This document shows, in pieces, positions 1 through 11,725 of a DNA stretch of 64,000 bases. The notes below the pieces were generated by a model. That model saw only the letters and a list, made by a program, of their open reading frames with translations, made no database searches and was not told the origin of the DNA. The position numbers and the translations under genes are program-made. The number at the start of each line of letters is the position of its first letter. Position 1 is the first letter of the stretch. Source of the DNA: Acanthaster planci (lineage: Eukaryota > Echinodermata > Asteroidea > Valvatida > Acanthasteridae); the NCBI RefSeq assembly GCF_001949145.1, contig NW_019091573.1:415454-479453 (forward strand). The letters are read 5' to 3'.

Positions 1-291
1 ACTACTAAGAGCTTTACCAAGCGAAACTGCCGATGGCTCATTAAATCAGTTCTGACTTCTTAGAGGGACAAGTGGCGTTCAGCCACGCGAGATTGAGCAA
101 TAACGGGTCTGTGATGCCTTAGATGTTCGGGGCCGCACGCGCGCTACACTGAAGGGATCAGCAGGTAGCCGCCCTTGGCCGGAAGGTCTGGGCAATCCGT
201 TGAACCTCATTCGTGCTTGGGACAGGGAGTTGCAATTGTCTCCATTGAACGAGGAATTCCCGGTAAGCGCAAGTCATCAGCTCGCTTTGAT

Positions 292-336
<45 letters not shown>

Positions 337-445
337 AAATGGTTTAGTGAGATCCTCGGACGGGCCGCGGCGGGGCCCCCCGGCGCCTCGCTCTTGCGCC
401 CGGAAGACGATCGAACTTGATCATTTAGAGGAAATAAAAGTCGTT

Positions 446-483
<38 letters not shown>
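1..483 (+). rRNA. 18S rRNA: 18S rRNA, 3' part, internally deleted (pseudogene-like)
   Basis: Bases 1-50 match the 5' region of small-subunit rRNA (segment ending in ggctcattaaatcagt). From base 51 the sequence jumps to the 3' region (acttcttagagggacaag), so roughly 1.3 kb of the usual 1.8 kb is missing. The rest runs through the 3' landmarks (tgtacacaccgcccgtcgc and ggtgaacctgcggaaggatc) to the normal 3' end at 483. The near-universal GTCGTAACAAGG reads gtcgttacaagg at 440-451, and other core positions are changed. I see a decayed rDNA copy that cannot make a functional 18S. It is followed directly by ITS1, 5.8S, ITS2 and 28S in the normal order. Confidence 0.9.
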
Positions 484-812
484 CCGAGCAGAGAGAGCGT
501 GTCCGGCCGGCCCCTTTCCGTCAGCCGAGGCGGTGAGGGCCGGCCACCATGCTGTCTTCCCGGTGTAGGCGGGAGTGACCCACGCCGGGGTGCGCTGGAG
601 CCCGCGCCCGGCCTCGAATGGACCGGGGGATCGGTGAGACGCCGTCGGAGCGGCCCCCCTTGGGGAAGGGGGCCACCGCACGAGAGGCGACCGGTCCCCG
701 CTCGTCCCGGCTGGTTTTTTCCGGATTTCTGAAAAGAGCTGGATGCTCCGCTACCGGGCCACCGGCACGGTTATCGAGAGGTGATGGACAGAGCCAACCC
801 CCCCAAACGAAA
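484..812 (+). other. ITS1 (internal transcribed spacer 1)
   Basis: GC-rich spacer between the 18S 3' end and the 5.8S start. No gene is present, and open frames across it on both strands reflect GC bias. Boundaries come from the flanking rRNA landmarks. Confidence 0.8.
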
Positions 813-962
813 GACAATTTTTGGCGGTGGATCACTCGGATCGTGCCCCGATGAAGAACGCAGCCAGCTGCGAAAATCAGTGTGAATTGCAGAACGCAGT
901 GATCATCGGCATTTCAAACGCACATGGCGGCCCGGGCTTCGTCCGCCTGAGGGTCGCATTGA
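813..962 (+). rRNA. 5.8S rRNA: 5.8S rRNA, degenerate copy
   Basis: The diagnostic core ggcggtggatcactcgg lies at 823-839, followed by gatgaagaacgcagc and tgtgaattgcag. Several highly conserved sites are changed: the segment usually reading cgtgcgtcgatgaag reads cgtgccccgatgaag, and the tcgaacgcac region reads tcaaacgcac. The 3' end is shortened compared with usual metazoan 5.8S. Order and length fit a 5.8S gene, while the substitutions, including CpG-to-CpA changes, fit a pseudogene. Ends are approximate. Confidence 0.85.
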
Positions 963-1586
963 GCTTGGCAATCGCCGCGGCCGGGAGGGGCCGCGGCGCG
1001 AGAGCGCCGGCCGGCAGCCACGGGGCCCGAGGCCCCCGACAGGACACTTGCTGCAGGTGGCAACAAGGGGAGCGCCAAGACACTGGGAGGTTTCGGCGCG
1101 GGTCCCCCGCTCTCCGGGGAGGATGATATGGGAAATCTGCGGGCAGGCGAAGGGCACCGGCCGGGCGCGGTCTCCGCGCGGAGGGCCGGGTTGCTCCCCG
1201 GGGAGTCCGCCGTGGCGTGGCAGGTCGGCGCTGAGTATCCGGCACACCCACGAGCGCCGGTGGCCCCCCCCCCAGCCGACCAAGAAAGGCACGTGCGGCC
1301 TTGAGGGAGCGCGCCGGAAGGAGGCCAGGCAGGCAGGGCAGGCAAAGAGAGAAAAAGGGGAGGCCCGGCCCCACCAGCGGGGACCAGGTGCCGCCAGCCC
1401 CGTGGCAGATTTCTGAGTGGACCGCCGGAGAGGGAGCGGGCGCCCAGCGCCGAGAGAGAGAGTATAGAGCCCGCGCGGACGGGCCGCGGAGGTGGGCCCC
1501 CTTCCTGGCAGCCGCCGAGGCGCCGGGCGGGCCCCCGAGAGGCGAGAGAGAGAGAGAGAGAGAGAGGCCAAGGCCTATTGCAAACC
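963..1586 (+). other. ITS2 (internal transcribed spacer 2)
   Basis: GC-rich spacer between 5.8S and 28S. It contains a (GA)n run around 1544-1565. No gene is seen, and the long antisense open frames here come from GC richness. Confidence 0.75.
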
Positions 1587-2860
1587 CAGCGACCTCAGGT
1601 CGGGCGAGAGGACCCGCTGGATTTAAGCATGCCACTAAGCGGAGGAAAAAGAAACTAACCAGGATTCACTCAGTAGCGGCGAGCGAAGCGGGAAGAGCAC
1701 AGCGCCGAATCCCCGGGCCCCCAGCGGGCGTAGGGAACTGTGGCGTAGGGAAGTCCGTCCCGGCGGTCGCGGCGGCGCCCAGGTCCTTCTGATCAAGGCC
1801 CCCCCCCTTCGTCACGTGGCGGGTGTCAGGCCCCTGCGGGCGCCGTCCGGCCGGCGACCAGGGCTTCCGGGATTTGGGTTGTTTTGTAGCGCAGCCCAAA
1901 GGCGGGTGGTAAACTCCATCCAAGGCTAAATACCGGCACTAGACCAATAGAGCACAAATACCGTGAGGGAAAGTTGAAAAGCACCCTGAAGAGAGAGTTC
2001 AAGATGTACGTGAAGCCGTCGAGAAGCAAACGGGAGGGACGCGCAGATCGGGTCCGGAAGATTCAGCGCGGCCGGCGCGTTGCCCGCCGCGGCCCCACAA
2101 CCCCCTAGCAGAGGGGGGGTGGGGCCCAGGAGCGCCTCCGCGCCCGTCCAAGTGCACTTCTCCCGGGTGCGGCGCCCGCAACCGGCTGGGCATCCGGGCC
2201 GGCATAGGCCAGCCGGTTGGGGTTCCTCCGGCCACGCCGATCCCCCGACGGGGGAAGGGTCGGAGAACCTAGAGACCGGCCGTGGTCGCACCGGCCGCCC
2301 AGCCGAGAAGGGGAAGACGGGCCGCGTCCGCCCGCACGCCGCTGCCTCCTTGCGGCGGCCGCCGGGCTGGGCCTCCCGGCCCGCCGGAGGGCCCTGCCCG
2401 CCGCGACCGTCCCCGGTGGCGGCGGGCCGGAGGGCCCCNTGGGCCTCCCGGCCCGCCGGAGGGCCCTGCCCGCCGCGACCGTCCCCGGTGGCGGCGGGCC
2501 GGAGGTCCCCGGCCGGGCCGGTGTCGGCCGAGCCGAGGCGCCCCGGATCCGCTGGCGATTGTTGCGTGCCCTGCCGACCCGTCTTGAAACACGGACCAAG
2601 GAGTCTATCGGGCCTGCGAGTCGGGGGGCTGCCAGGCGAAGCCCCGAGGGGAAACGAGAGTGAAGGCCGGCCACCACCGCCCTGCCGCCAGCCCCCCGCG
2701 GCTGCGGCGGAGGAAGAGTGGGCACGCTAGGACCCAAAAGATGGTGAACTATGCCCGAGCAGGACCAAGCCAGAGGAAACTCTGCTGGAGGTTTGCAGCG
2801 ATTCTGACCTGCAAATCGATCGTCCGACTTGGGTTTAGGGGCGAAAGACTAATCGAGCCG

Positions 2861-2903
<43 letters not shown>

Positions 2904-4319
2904 CGCCCGGGAGAGAAAGACAGAGCAGTTGCATCCGGTTAGCGAATGATTAGAGGCCTTGGGGCTGAAACGACCTCAACCTATTCTCAACTTTAAATTG
3001 GTGCGGGGCCCGACCCGCCGGCTCGGGGCAGGGCCCTCAATGCACGGGCGCCCAGTGGGCCATTCTTGGTAAGCAGGGCTGGCGCTGCGGGATGAACCCA
3101 ACGCCGGGTTAGGGCGCCGCATTGCGGCCGACTCTCATCAGAGCCCAGAAAAGGCGTTGGTTGATACAGACAGCGGGACGCTGGCCATGGAAGTTGGAAT
3201 CCGCCAAGGAGTGTGTAACAACTCACCTGGCGAATCAACAAGCCCTGAAAATGGATGGCGCTGAGCGTGCCGCCCACACCCGGCCGTCGGAGCAGAGAGC
3301 GATTGGGACCGCCGTCCAAGTGGTACGCCCCGACGAGTAGGAGGGCCGCCGCGGTGTGCGTCGAAGCACCCGCCGTGAGGCCGCGTGGAGCCACCGCGGG
3401 CGCACATCTTGGTGGTAGTAGCAAATATTCGAGTGAGATCCTCGAGGGCCAGGTGGCGAAGAAGGGTTCCATGTGAACAGCAGTTATACATGGGTCAGTC
3501 GATCCCAAGCAGGGGGAGCCCTCCGTCCGCCGCAGCGGTCCGAGCTGCAAAGCAAGCGAGCCCGCAGACGCCGGCCGGGGCCCCGGGAAGAGGTTTCTTT
3601 TCTTGCTAAGGGGCGGGATCCCTGGAATCGGCTAGTCCGGAGCTAGGGGCTGCGGCCCCGTGGAGCGCCGCGTCTCCAGCGGGCTCCGGCCGGCCCTTGA
3701 AAATGCGAGGGAGTGCGTGTACCGTCGCCTAGGGTCGCACCCATAACCGCAGCCGGTCTCCAAGTTGAACAGCCTCTGGTCGATAGAACAATGAAGGTAA
3801 GGGAATTCGGCAATCTGGATCCGTAACTTCGGGAGAAGGATTGCCTCTGAGGGCTGCGTCGGAGGGCGAGCGGGCGCCGGCCGGCGGAGGTCGGTCAAGC
3901 GCGCCGTGTCCGGGTGGCGGCGCTCCCCCCGCCAGACCGCGGGGCCGTCCGTATGCGGGCCCCCCTCCGTCCCCTCCGCCGCCCGCCCCGTCATAGGGGC
4001 GTGGCCGGCGGTCGCGCGCAGCGCCCGCGGACCCCGGCGCCGGGCGGGGGACCCCGTCAGGCCGGGGCGCCGGCTCCCGAGCCTCTGGCGCCGCGCGAGC
4101 CCGGACCGGCCTGGGACGCGCCTCGTGGACAGTCCTGGCTGCGCAGCCGCCGCGCTGCGGTCGCTTCGGCCGGTGCCCAACAGCCGGCTCAGAACTGGTA
4201 CGGACAAGGGTAACCCGACTGTCTAATTAAAACAGAGCATCGTGACGTCCGCAGCCGGGGCGCTGACACGATGTGATTTCTGCCCAGTGTTCTGAATGTC
4301 AAAGTGAAGAAATTCAGCG

Positions 4320-4389
<70 letters not shown>
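1587..4389 (+). rRNA. 28S rRNA: 28S rRNA, 5' two-thirds, degenerate
   Basis: Starts near cgacctcaggtcggg and gaggaaaaagaaactaacc. Core landmarks follow in order: accgtgagggaaagttgaa (1961), gatggtgaactatgcc (2740), tctagtagctggttccctcc (2860), gaatcaacaagccctgaa (3231) and gactctcttaaggtagcca (4350). GC-rich expansion segments lie between them (about 2050-2700 and 3850-4190). Many core positions differ from the metazoan consensus, for example gacccAaaag for gacccGaaag and gagccgtc for gaaccatc. Recognisable similarity stops after ctaattagt at 4389, so the 3' third is absent or beyond recognition. Together with the deleted 18S this is best read as an rDNA pseudogene. Confidence 0.88.
2368..2510 (+). 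repeat. 71-bp direct duplication around a single N in 28S
   Basis: Bases 2368-2438 recur from 2440 onward with about one mismatch, and an N sits at 2439 exactly between the copies. It lies in a GC-rich 28S expansion segment. An unmerged contig overlap explains it better than a biological tandem duplication. Confidence 0.8.
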
Positions 4390-5580
4390 TATTAGAGATG
4401 AACATCGTGTCCAGCAGAGCGGCCGCTTTGCTGCTATCTGCTGAAACTAAACCTTCGATCCGAGGGATTTGCCTGCGCAGCAGACGGGCCGATCCTGGCG
4501 GGCCGGGTCGGACGACTTGCCGCGGAGGAGGCAGAGTCGCACCAGCACCAGGACCAGCGGCGGGCCCGACGGGACTCGGCGAAGGAGTGGACGCAGCCGG
4601 AGGAGGACATGCCGGAACTGACGGTGGAGTGAACGAGCGCTTTCCTTGTGGCCGAGGATTGGTTGCTGGGCTGCATGTGTGACGCGGCCGCCCCAAACTG
4701 ACTTGAAATCCACGGTTAATAGTGTACCCCGCAGGAAGGCTCTCGGGGAGTTGCCAAGTCGGTCTCAATGCAATCGTGCGATCAGCTGTTCGGCACGGAT
4801 GAACCATGGCTTCCAGCCTGAGGGCGGCATCTCGCAGCGGGCGGCGTCGGTCCCGCCGTGGGTGCCAGACGGGGAGCATTACGTGGGCGCCCGCTGAAGA
4901 TTTCTTCCTCGTATTTCGTTGACCGCGAAAGGTCGCATCTCAAGTTACGCTTGGACTCGGGCGCAAAACCCGACTCCGCCCCACCCGTGAACGCGTCGGT
5001 GAGGCACCCTAGCTCGTAAGAGCGTCTCTCGTCGGGGTCTGTTGGGCCCAAAACATTACGAATTTCTCCCATTTAAACGAATCCGAGTTAGACCTCTCTG
5101 ACTCGGAAAGAAAACGTCCATTCTGAAATAACAGCTTTCCTTTGGACAATTTTATTGCCCCCTTGTGATGATAAACCAGTAGTCCTATGCTTTTGACCGC
5201 TGGTAAAGGTACCAGTCCTTGGTACAAAGTGAATGATAGATTTGTGTCATCCGTCGCTGGTTGTGGTCATTCATCGCTGGATTGATCACTGGCTTGATGC
5301 TGTGTAGTGATATGAAAATGAAAAAATAACAATTTAGAGTTCATTGTCACGTACATTTAAAATCTATATGAAATGTTTGGTGCACGTATAAAGAGCAATT
5401 TATAACAAAATAACAATCATTTGCAAACTGAATATCAATGAGATAATGTGTCATCAGTTAAAATGAAATATTCTGGGGCCTTTTTTTCCTTTCATGATGG
5501 AGTCTCCAAGAGTAAATTGGCTGCCATATAAGGGCAAGGTTAAGGTGATTTCCTCATCTTCATCATCCATCATTTTACAG
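4390..5580. other. rDNA flank without recognised gene
   Basis: 4390-5040 is GC-rich and could be highly diverged 28S/rDNA spacer: gctgctatctgctgaaac at 4430 faintly resembles the next 28S block at the expected distance. From about 5045 composition drops to the AT-rich genomic level. I see no coding exon, and open frames here have no recognisable motifs. Confidence 0.4.
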
Positions 5581-6428
5581 TCTTGGTGCAGTTCTCAAAA
5601 TGTTCAGTTTCTAAAGAAGGCAAATTGACAAGAAAATTCTCAGTTGGAAGTCGCGTCCAGGCATTCGATGAGTTGGGAAGATGGTGTGCAGCTAGAGTAG
5701 TCAAAGATGACAAATGGTCATACCTAGTGAGTTTTATTGGATATACTAGGCGTGATGAACGTTCCGTAAGACATCCAGTACCTCCCTATGAAGAGCATCA
5801 TCAGAGACATAAGTAACATGCTCATGTTCCATTTTAACATTCAGTTGTTGGCCTACCGGTATATCCGAAAGAAATATAATTTAAAAATTAATATGTTATT
5901 CCAAAAGATATCGGTACTTGTACAAAGAATTTATGAATAAATAACAAATTAGTTATTTTCTTTTAAATGCACTGTACATGTTTCTGAAAGAAAAACCCAA
6001 TTAGGAAGGATTAGCAAATCGGAATATTTGCGGCAGGCAAGTTTTCTGTGGTACATGTAAAAAATATGTTACCTGTTGATGTAATGAAATGCCAAAAAAC
6101 CCTAGAAAGATATTTGAAAAGTCGTCCCGTCTTTATAAATCACAGATTTCTACCTTTGAATATTTTACAGTTTACCACCGGTGAGCATAACAGCCAAAAA
6201 ATATTATATATCTTTGTTACAGAAAACTGCAGGCAAGCCACAAAAAAATCACGAAAAAGAATCAAGTGTCAAAGGAAGCAGTAAAGTTTTTGAGAGAGTG
6301 TCAGCAAGGCGACCAGGTTGAAACAAGTGATGGACACAAATGCACTATTCTAACAGTGGATCCCTTCAAAAGGATCTTTGTCCTGCAAGATGGAACTGCA
6401 GTAAACCTCGAAAACATTTCATTTCCAG
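5581..6428 (+). CDS. Partial gene or relic: two exons with Tudor/chromo-barrel-like modules
   Basis: Exon a (5581-5765) follows a good acceptor (cattttacag) and ends at a consensus donor (GTAAGA). It encodes a small beta-barrel-like module (core VGSRVQAFDELGRWCAARVV, then YLVSFIGYTRRDERS) resembling PHF20-type Tudor or chromo-barrel domains that read methylated histones. Exon b (6233-6428) starts after aaaactgcag and ends at CAG/GTGACG. It encodes a second SH3-like stretch (GDQVETSDGHKCTIL, then FVLQDGTAVNLENI). Phases agree (1-0 then 0-1), so both are internal exons. I see no start exon between the rDNA and 5580 and no following exon, so this is a fragment of a gene or a remnant. The domain call rests on pattern only. 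Confidence 0.45.
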
Positions 6429-9400
6429 GTGACGATTACTCAGATAAATGTTTTAGGGTTTCCTACATACATCTTGGTCATGCATTTTTTAAACTTCTTA
6501 TTCCTAAAAAATCCTGGAAAGTCATGAAATGTAGTTTTCCAGGAAATGTAGTTTTCTGTGGAAACCCAGTTATCACAACTGGAGAACCATTTAATAACCA
6601 GTTGACTCTAGTGTTAGATTTAATTTAATTATTTTGATATGTTTTATGTTATTTTGTTTTATCTTTATGCTAGTTAATGAAATCTGTCTGGACTCTATAC
6701 AATAAAACATGCCATAATCAGGAGGGATCACAGAAACATTTTTATAAATCCCGAATTTTGGACTGGTAATTTCCAGTTCGGGTTATTTCTTTCACAAAAA
6801 GCCTACAATTGCTGGCCTATTTGGAAAGACAATGAGAGTTGGGCGAACAGTTTACTATTTTGGATATATCTTTGGGAAAAGGCGAATAAAAACAAATCGT
6901 GGGTAAAACCCATTGTAGTGGCCAAACTCATTTTTGATTTCTAACCGATTGAGGGCACTGTAAGCGGGGACCATAAAAACAGCACTGAAAGCAAGATGGA
7001 TCCATCACGTTTTGCATCTTACAGATTTTGATTCGTACATCCTGCCGAAGTTTATTAAACGGTTAGAGCTCACTATTCTCAGGATTCTCATATTAAATTA
7101 AAGAATTTGATTAAGTAATTACGGAGTTATTTATAGTCTTGTATAAGCCGAAACTCACTCATTTAGGCCATGCTGTTACATCGGTGGAATACTTTATTGT
7201 AAATGGTAAATGATACAGATACACATGGGGGCCTACATATTGGAGCTATAGTCAAAGTTATGGGGTTTTGTATTGTCTAACTTAAATATTGGGCATCATA
7301 CTCTTTTAGGGGAACTTAGATACATGTATTGGTGTCACTTAGATACACCTAAGTGCAAGTAATAATTGAGGTCGAAGTAAACATTGGGTGCATGTATATT
7401 TACATGTTCAAAGTGGGCACACATACATGCATTATTATCACCTGGACGTGGGATGTACCGTACTCTTAATTTATGCTTTATTTTAATCTTATTTTAGTCA
7501 ATCTGTTCCTGTGCCTCTTCCTGTGTCTGTGCATCAAGCTGTATACATGAACAAGAAGAGAAGCATTAAGCATCTGGATCTGAAGTGCACACTATACATG
7601 TACAGCATTGCGTGTGTATCCTTTGGCAGATTCATGCTCAAATAAAGCAAGCCGCCTTAGCGCACAATTACGCCCCTTTAGGTGCGGACAAGAAACGGTA
7701 GCATAAAATACGAAGCAGCTGGGAAAACGGATCTCGAATTCTTTAATGGATTTCTCTCACTACTGCAGATGTTGATATGAACTTAAATGTATAGAGGAAC
7801 GTGTGCCCTTTCCCATGACATAAAGATTGCCCGATTTGGAAAATTCTAAGAATTTGGGAAAAGTTCCATTATATGGACGCTTGTAATTATTCCGTCCAGT
7901 GTCCCATTAGCAGTCAGAAAGCAAAAACATGTCCAAAAAAATTCCATTGAAGGGGACGGAAAAACCAATTCGTTACTTAGAAAACACTTGAACGTTTTCA
8001 GACCAGTCTCGTAGGGTTTGCAGCTTTGTACACACGGTGTCAAGTGGCGTCCACATATGTAACACTTTCCAATATGGAGAATATGAAGTGGATAGGTGAA
8101 CTTGTGGTGTTTCAGATGACCCCTCGATTGCAAGATGTGGATATTTTCAGATATTTTCATTCTCCCATATAGTGAGTCAGTTTTGCGCGGGAAGAAGCTG
8201 GATAAGGTGTGAAGACAAGCCAAAATCGCACTGACTAATGAAGCAATGGGACCTCAATCCCCGCCTTCTATCGGAGATGTTTCCCTAATTACAGCATGTA
8301 TGGAGATGAAACATACATTCATTGATAAAGATCGTGCGCCCTTTCAGATGACATTATGATTGCCATATTTGGACAATTTTTATTATAGGGAGCTATCTTT
8401 GCACAGGAAGGGCCTCAAAAATTGTGGACAATGACGGAAACACACAGAAAAACGAAGCATTTGAACGAGAAATGTTGCTTTCTTTCATGATTATTTTCCC
8501 AGCTACAGGAGATATGGAGATGAAACTTACATCACTGGATTTTGTCCTTGCAGATGACACCTAACTGCCAGATGTGGACAATTTTCAGATACCGTGAGGT
8601 CAATCAATAGCATTCCTTGAAGCTGGTATATTTCCGCCACTCACCGTTACATATGAATCTATTTGGCTTACCGATGTAATGAGGGAGGTGTGTGCACCTT
8701 CCACCCTGCTGAGTGTGTCGACTGTGTATGTTTCTGTGTGTGCCTTGATATGCATGTCTCGTGCATTGCTATGAAAAATACAAATAGCTGTGCACGCAGC
8801 CGAAGAATTGCATGATTAAGGCTTGGCCCGGCCTTGAGTACAGCATTTATGCACATAGACTAGGTTTAAATAGCTAACCAGCGCTGGACAATGAACTTTG
8901 TCTAACGCCTCGAAACATAAAACAAACGTTTTTGTTTTCTTGTACAATGGAAACTAGTCCAGTCCTAGACATGTTTCAGTCATACAAATGACAAAAATGT
9001 TGAGTTTCCTTAATATGAAAGGACGGGGACGTAAATCTCCTCAACGTAACCAGGGACCATTTACACAGGGATTCAGTTCATACCTGATTTAATGCGTGTT
9101 ACGGCCAGCAAAGTATCAAAGGAGAATTATATTAACTTCACACTGGATAACACATCCAGCCTTAGCAATGCAAGACATTGTCTCCGATGAACAACGGAGT
9201 TGATGATGCAGTTTTTGGTTCATGCTTTTTACCAAAAACATACTGATTGTTTTTTGTATGGTCCTCAGCATATCAGCAGTCTTAGTAATGAACCGACCGT
9301 AACCTTTATTTTGGCTTATAAGACTCACGGGGGACGCCATGTTTACTGATATGTGATACCCATGAAAGGTCACATGACATAGCGGGCGCAGTCGGTCTAC

Positions 9401-11400
9401 TGGCAACATGTAGCTATAGTGCATGACAACAGACTGCAAATTTCTTTCATGGCATTCAACCATAAAGCCTCACGCGAGTTTTATCTTCCTTATTTGATCT
9501 TACAGCAGCAGCACCGTTGAGGGGATCATTTTTTAAAATAATCGTTTTATAAAAGAAGTGGTATTTTCACACAGTGAGAGATGTAACTTGTTTTTTTTCT
9601 ACTTGTAGAGGGCTGAAATATAATGACTTGTAAAACAGATATTATGACCTTTCACAATCAACAAATCGAATCATTATGCTTTGATGTTCAATTTGTAGGT
9701 CTCATGCTCAGCTATTAGCATCTGCCAAAATTTTACAAAGATTATTGTTAGGAGCCAGCTAAGATGTAAGCAGCGAGCTCTCTCTGGTGAATCTTTATCT
9801 AATTCCTTCTTGCGTTCGGTATATGATATAATAAACCCGTTTTCATACTTGACGTTGCTCACAGTTCAAAACATATAACCTGTCACTTGAGGGAGAAAGG
9901 AACGGATCAGCACAGAGGACAAGAAAAGAAAGGAAAAAACCAACTGGAAAGAAAAATAAAACATGTAAAACAAAAGAAAACAAAACAACACTTTATTGTT
10001 AACACTTGCAATTATTGATTTTTTAATCAGTACTATTGGGCTATTGAGAGAGTGATTTTTAATGGAACATAAACTGAAAAATGGCAGCATCAGTGTATAC
10101 TCTGTATAGTGCTAAATTTATATCCTTGTGTAGTTAATAGGTACCATTATATGCTTCCAATCATTGCCACAACCATGTTGATATAAAAAGCCAAGCTAAA
10201 AAGAGTAAACAGAGTAAATATAGTTATAGTTTTGACTAATCTGATGTAGAAAGGCGCCATAACGAGGGCATATCACTTCCCTCCTATAGTTGCAGAGCTC
10301 GACTATGCAAATACATCTCATACTACGCGAAGCCATATGTCAACGATTTACACTAATTTGCTTCCTCTAATTTACAAAAAGCTGCTAATAGCAACAAGTC
10401 AATATAAAATTTGCAAATGGTTGAAAAATTTTAGGTGATGAGACTCCGATTTAAATTAAACTGAATAAAAATGAAAAGGCTTTTAATGCGGAACAAAACT
10501 AAATCTATGTTAAGGCGAAAACATTCCCCCCCCCAAAAAAAAAAATCAATTACGGGACTTGAATGGAGCATATTGTAAAACAGTCAGGAATGCTTCTATA
10601 CTTTTACGTAAGAGATAAACTTAATTTATTTGAGTTTGTTCGCTAAAAATCTGTCACAGAAAATAACGTGAAAGTCAAAGATGCTTTAAAAACACAAATG
10701 GTAATGTATAATTATCCGATTGTGTGACACTAATGCCGTAGTATTTACTCTCTTCAAGGATTATAATCATAACTATCAACATTAATACAAAAAAATTCCC
10801 AGATAAGCACTGATTATAGTGACATACTGAAATAAAGTTATTGAAATCTGAGTTATCTAATAAGCTTTTTTGTTGCGTAAGAAGCATCATTTCTATTGCC
10901 TGATTCTGGTAGTCTTCATTCTGGTATAAGGGAAAAGACAAGTAACACAAAACATTTTACGAAATGAGGTGAATTATTACATCGGGAGGTTTATTGGTTC
11001 CATTTGTTCTTTCTTTCTTGTTTTCATTTCTTTTTCCCTTTGTAATAACCAGTTATATTTTCAAGTGCAGAGGAAAGGAAGTACAATCGATTGCACTTTA
11101 TGTCCATTCCGTATATTTTTTCAGTTAGTCTAACGGTCTTCCAGTGATGATTGTTGGGTGTTTCTGTTTTGTTTTGTTGGGGAAGTAGAGTTCGGTTGAC
11201 TTTCCATGACCTTCATCGATGACCTATTTTATCGACGGACGACAAAGTGGACTTTGTTGTTTTCAATACTTCTTGCGGGTGGTTGTCTTTAGTTGCATGG
11301 TTACGCAGGGTGGAAGGGGACGTGCCCAAAGGGGGAAGGCAGTGCCCACCCCCTTTTTTGATTTTGAAACGTACACTTCCTACGTAAAAGCCATATTCAC
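6429..11400. other. Intergenic region, no gene seen
   Basis: AT-rich DNA. Open frames are short, lack splice context and show no domain. The only structure I can support is the decayed repeat at 7741-8600, listed separately. Confidence 0.55.
7741..8600. repeat. Decayed tandem repeat, about four copies of 200-300 bp
   Basis: A recognisable block recurs near 7780-7850, 8060-8160, 8300-8390 and 8510-8600: (g)agatgaaacttacat, then a gtgccctttcagatgaca-like segment, then a ccagatgtggacaatttt-like segment. Copies have clearly diverged from each other. Nothing coding is associated. Confidence 0.5.
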
Positions 11401-11406
11401 TCTGTA

Positions 11407-11412
11407 TTTATT
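11407..11412 (-). terminator. Candidate polyadenylation signal AATAAA
   Basis: AATAAA on the minus strand about 100 bases after the stop codon of the MUC4-like gene, a normal spacing for a short 3' UTR. Confidence 0.5.
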
Positions 11413-11513
11413 TTCCCCTTTAATTAAGAAATTTGCGCATACCTTGTGCCCCTTCAGAAATGCCACCGTTGTTATAATGCTGAATCTCCTACCTTTTGAG
11501 TTCAGAGGCCGCA

Positions 11514-11725
11514 TTATTTTGCGTCTTCTTCAACAGGTACCAATTCAAGCTCCACATGGCGATCGTTTTCATTGTCTGTTGATGCCTTTCGACTTTGGAT
11601 AGTGAAGACAGGTTCAACTTTGTTCTTTTTCCTCAGCGTTATGTAGAAAAGCGCAGCAACCACGACGAGGACGAGTAAAAGTGTGCCTATGATGATCGTC
11701 ACCAAGGCAACGGTAGACATACCAC
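11514..11725 (-). CDS. MUC4-like exon 49: transmembrane helix, cytoplasmic tail, stop
   Basis: The exon begins GGMSTVALV and runs into about 24 hydrophobic residues ([20 protein letters not shown]). A basic stop-transfer stretch (LRKKNK) follows, then about 40 charged residues ending VPVEEDAK and TAA. The basic side after the helix puts the large N-terminal part outside the cell. No classical tyrosine signalling motif is visible in the tail. Confidence 0.9.

Noticed and set aside
877-2737. Long open reading frames across ITS2 and 28S on both strands (up to 252 codons)
   Set aside because: They lie wholly in rDNA, overlap in several frames and have the Arg/Pro/Gly-rich composition expected from GC-rich spacer DNA.
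3906-4879. Open frames in the 28S expansion segment and the GC-rich flank
   Set aside because: Same GC-bias explanation; no domain, no splice sites, and competing frames of similar length on both strands.
11219-11602. 127-codon plus-strand frame overlapping the last exon
   Set aside because: Antisense shadow of the MUC4-like terminal exon and its 3' UTR.
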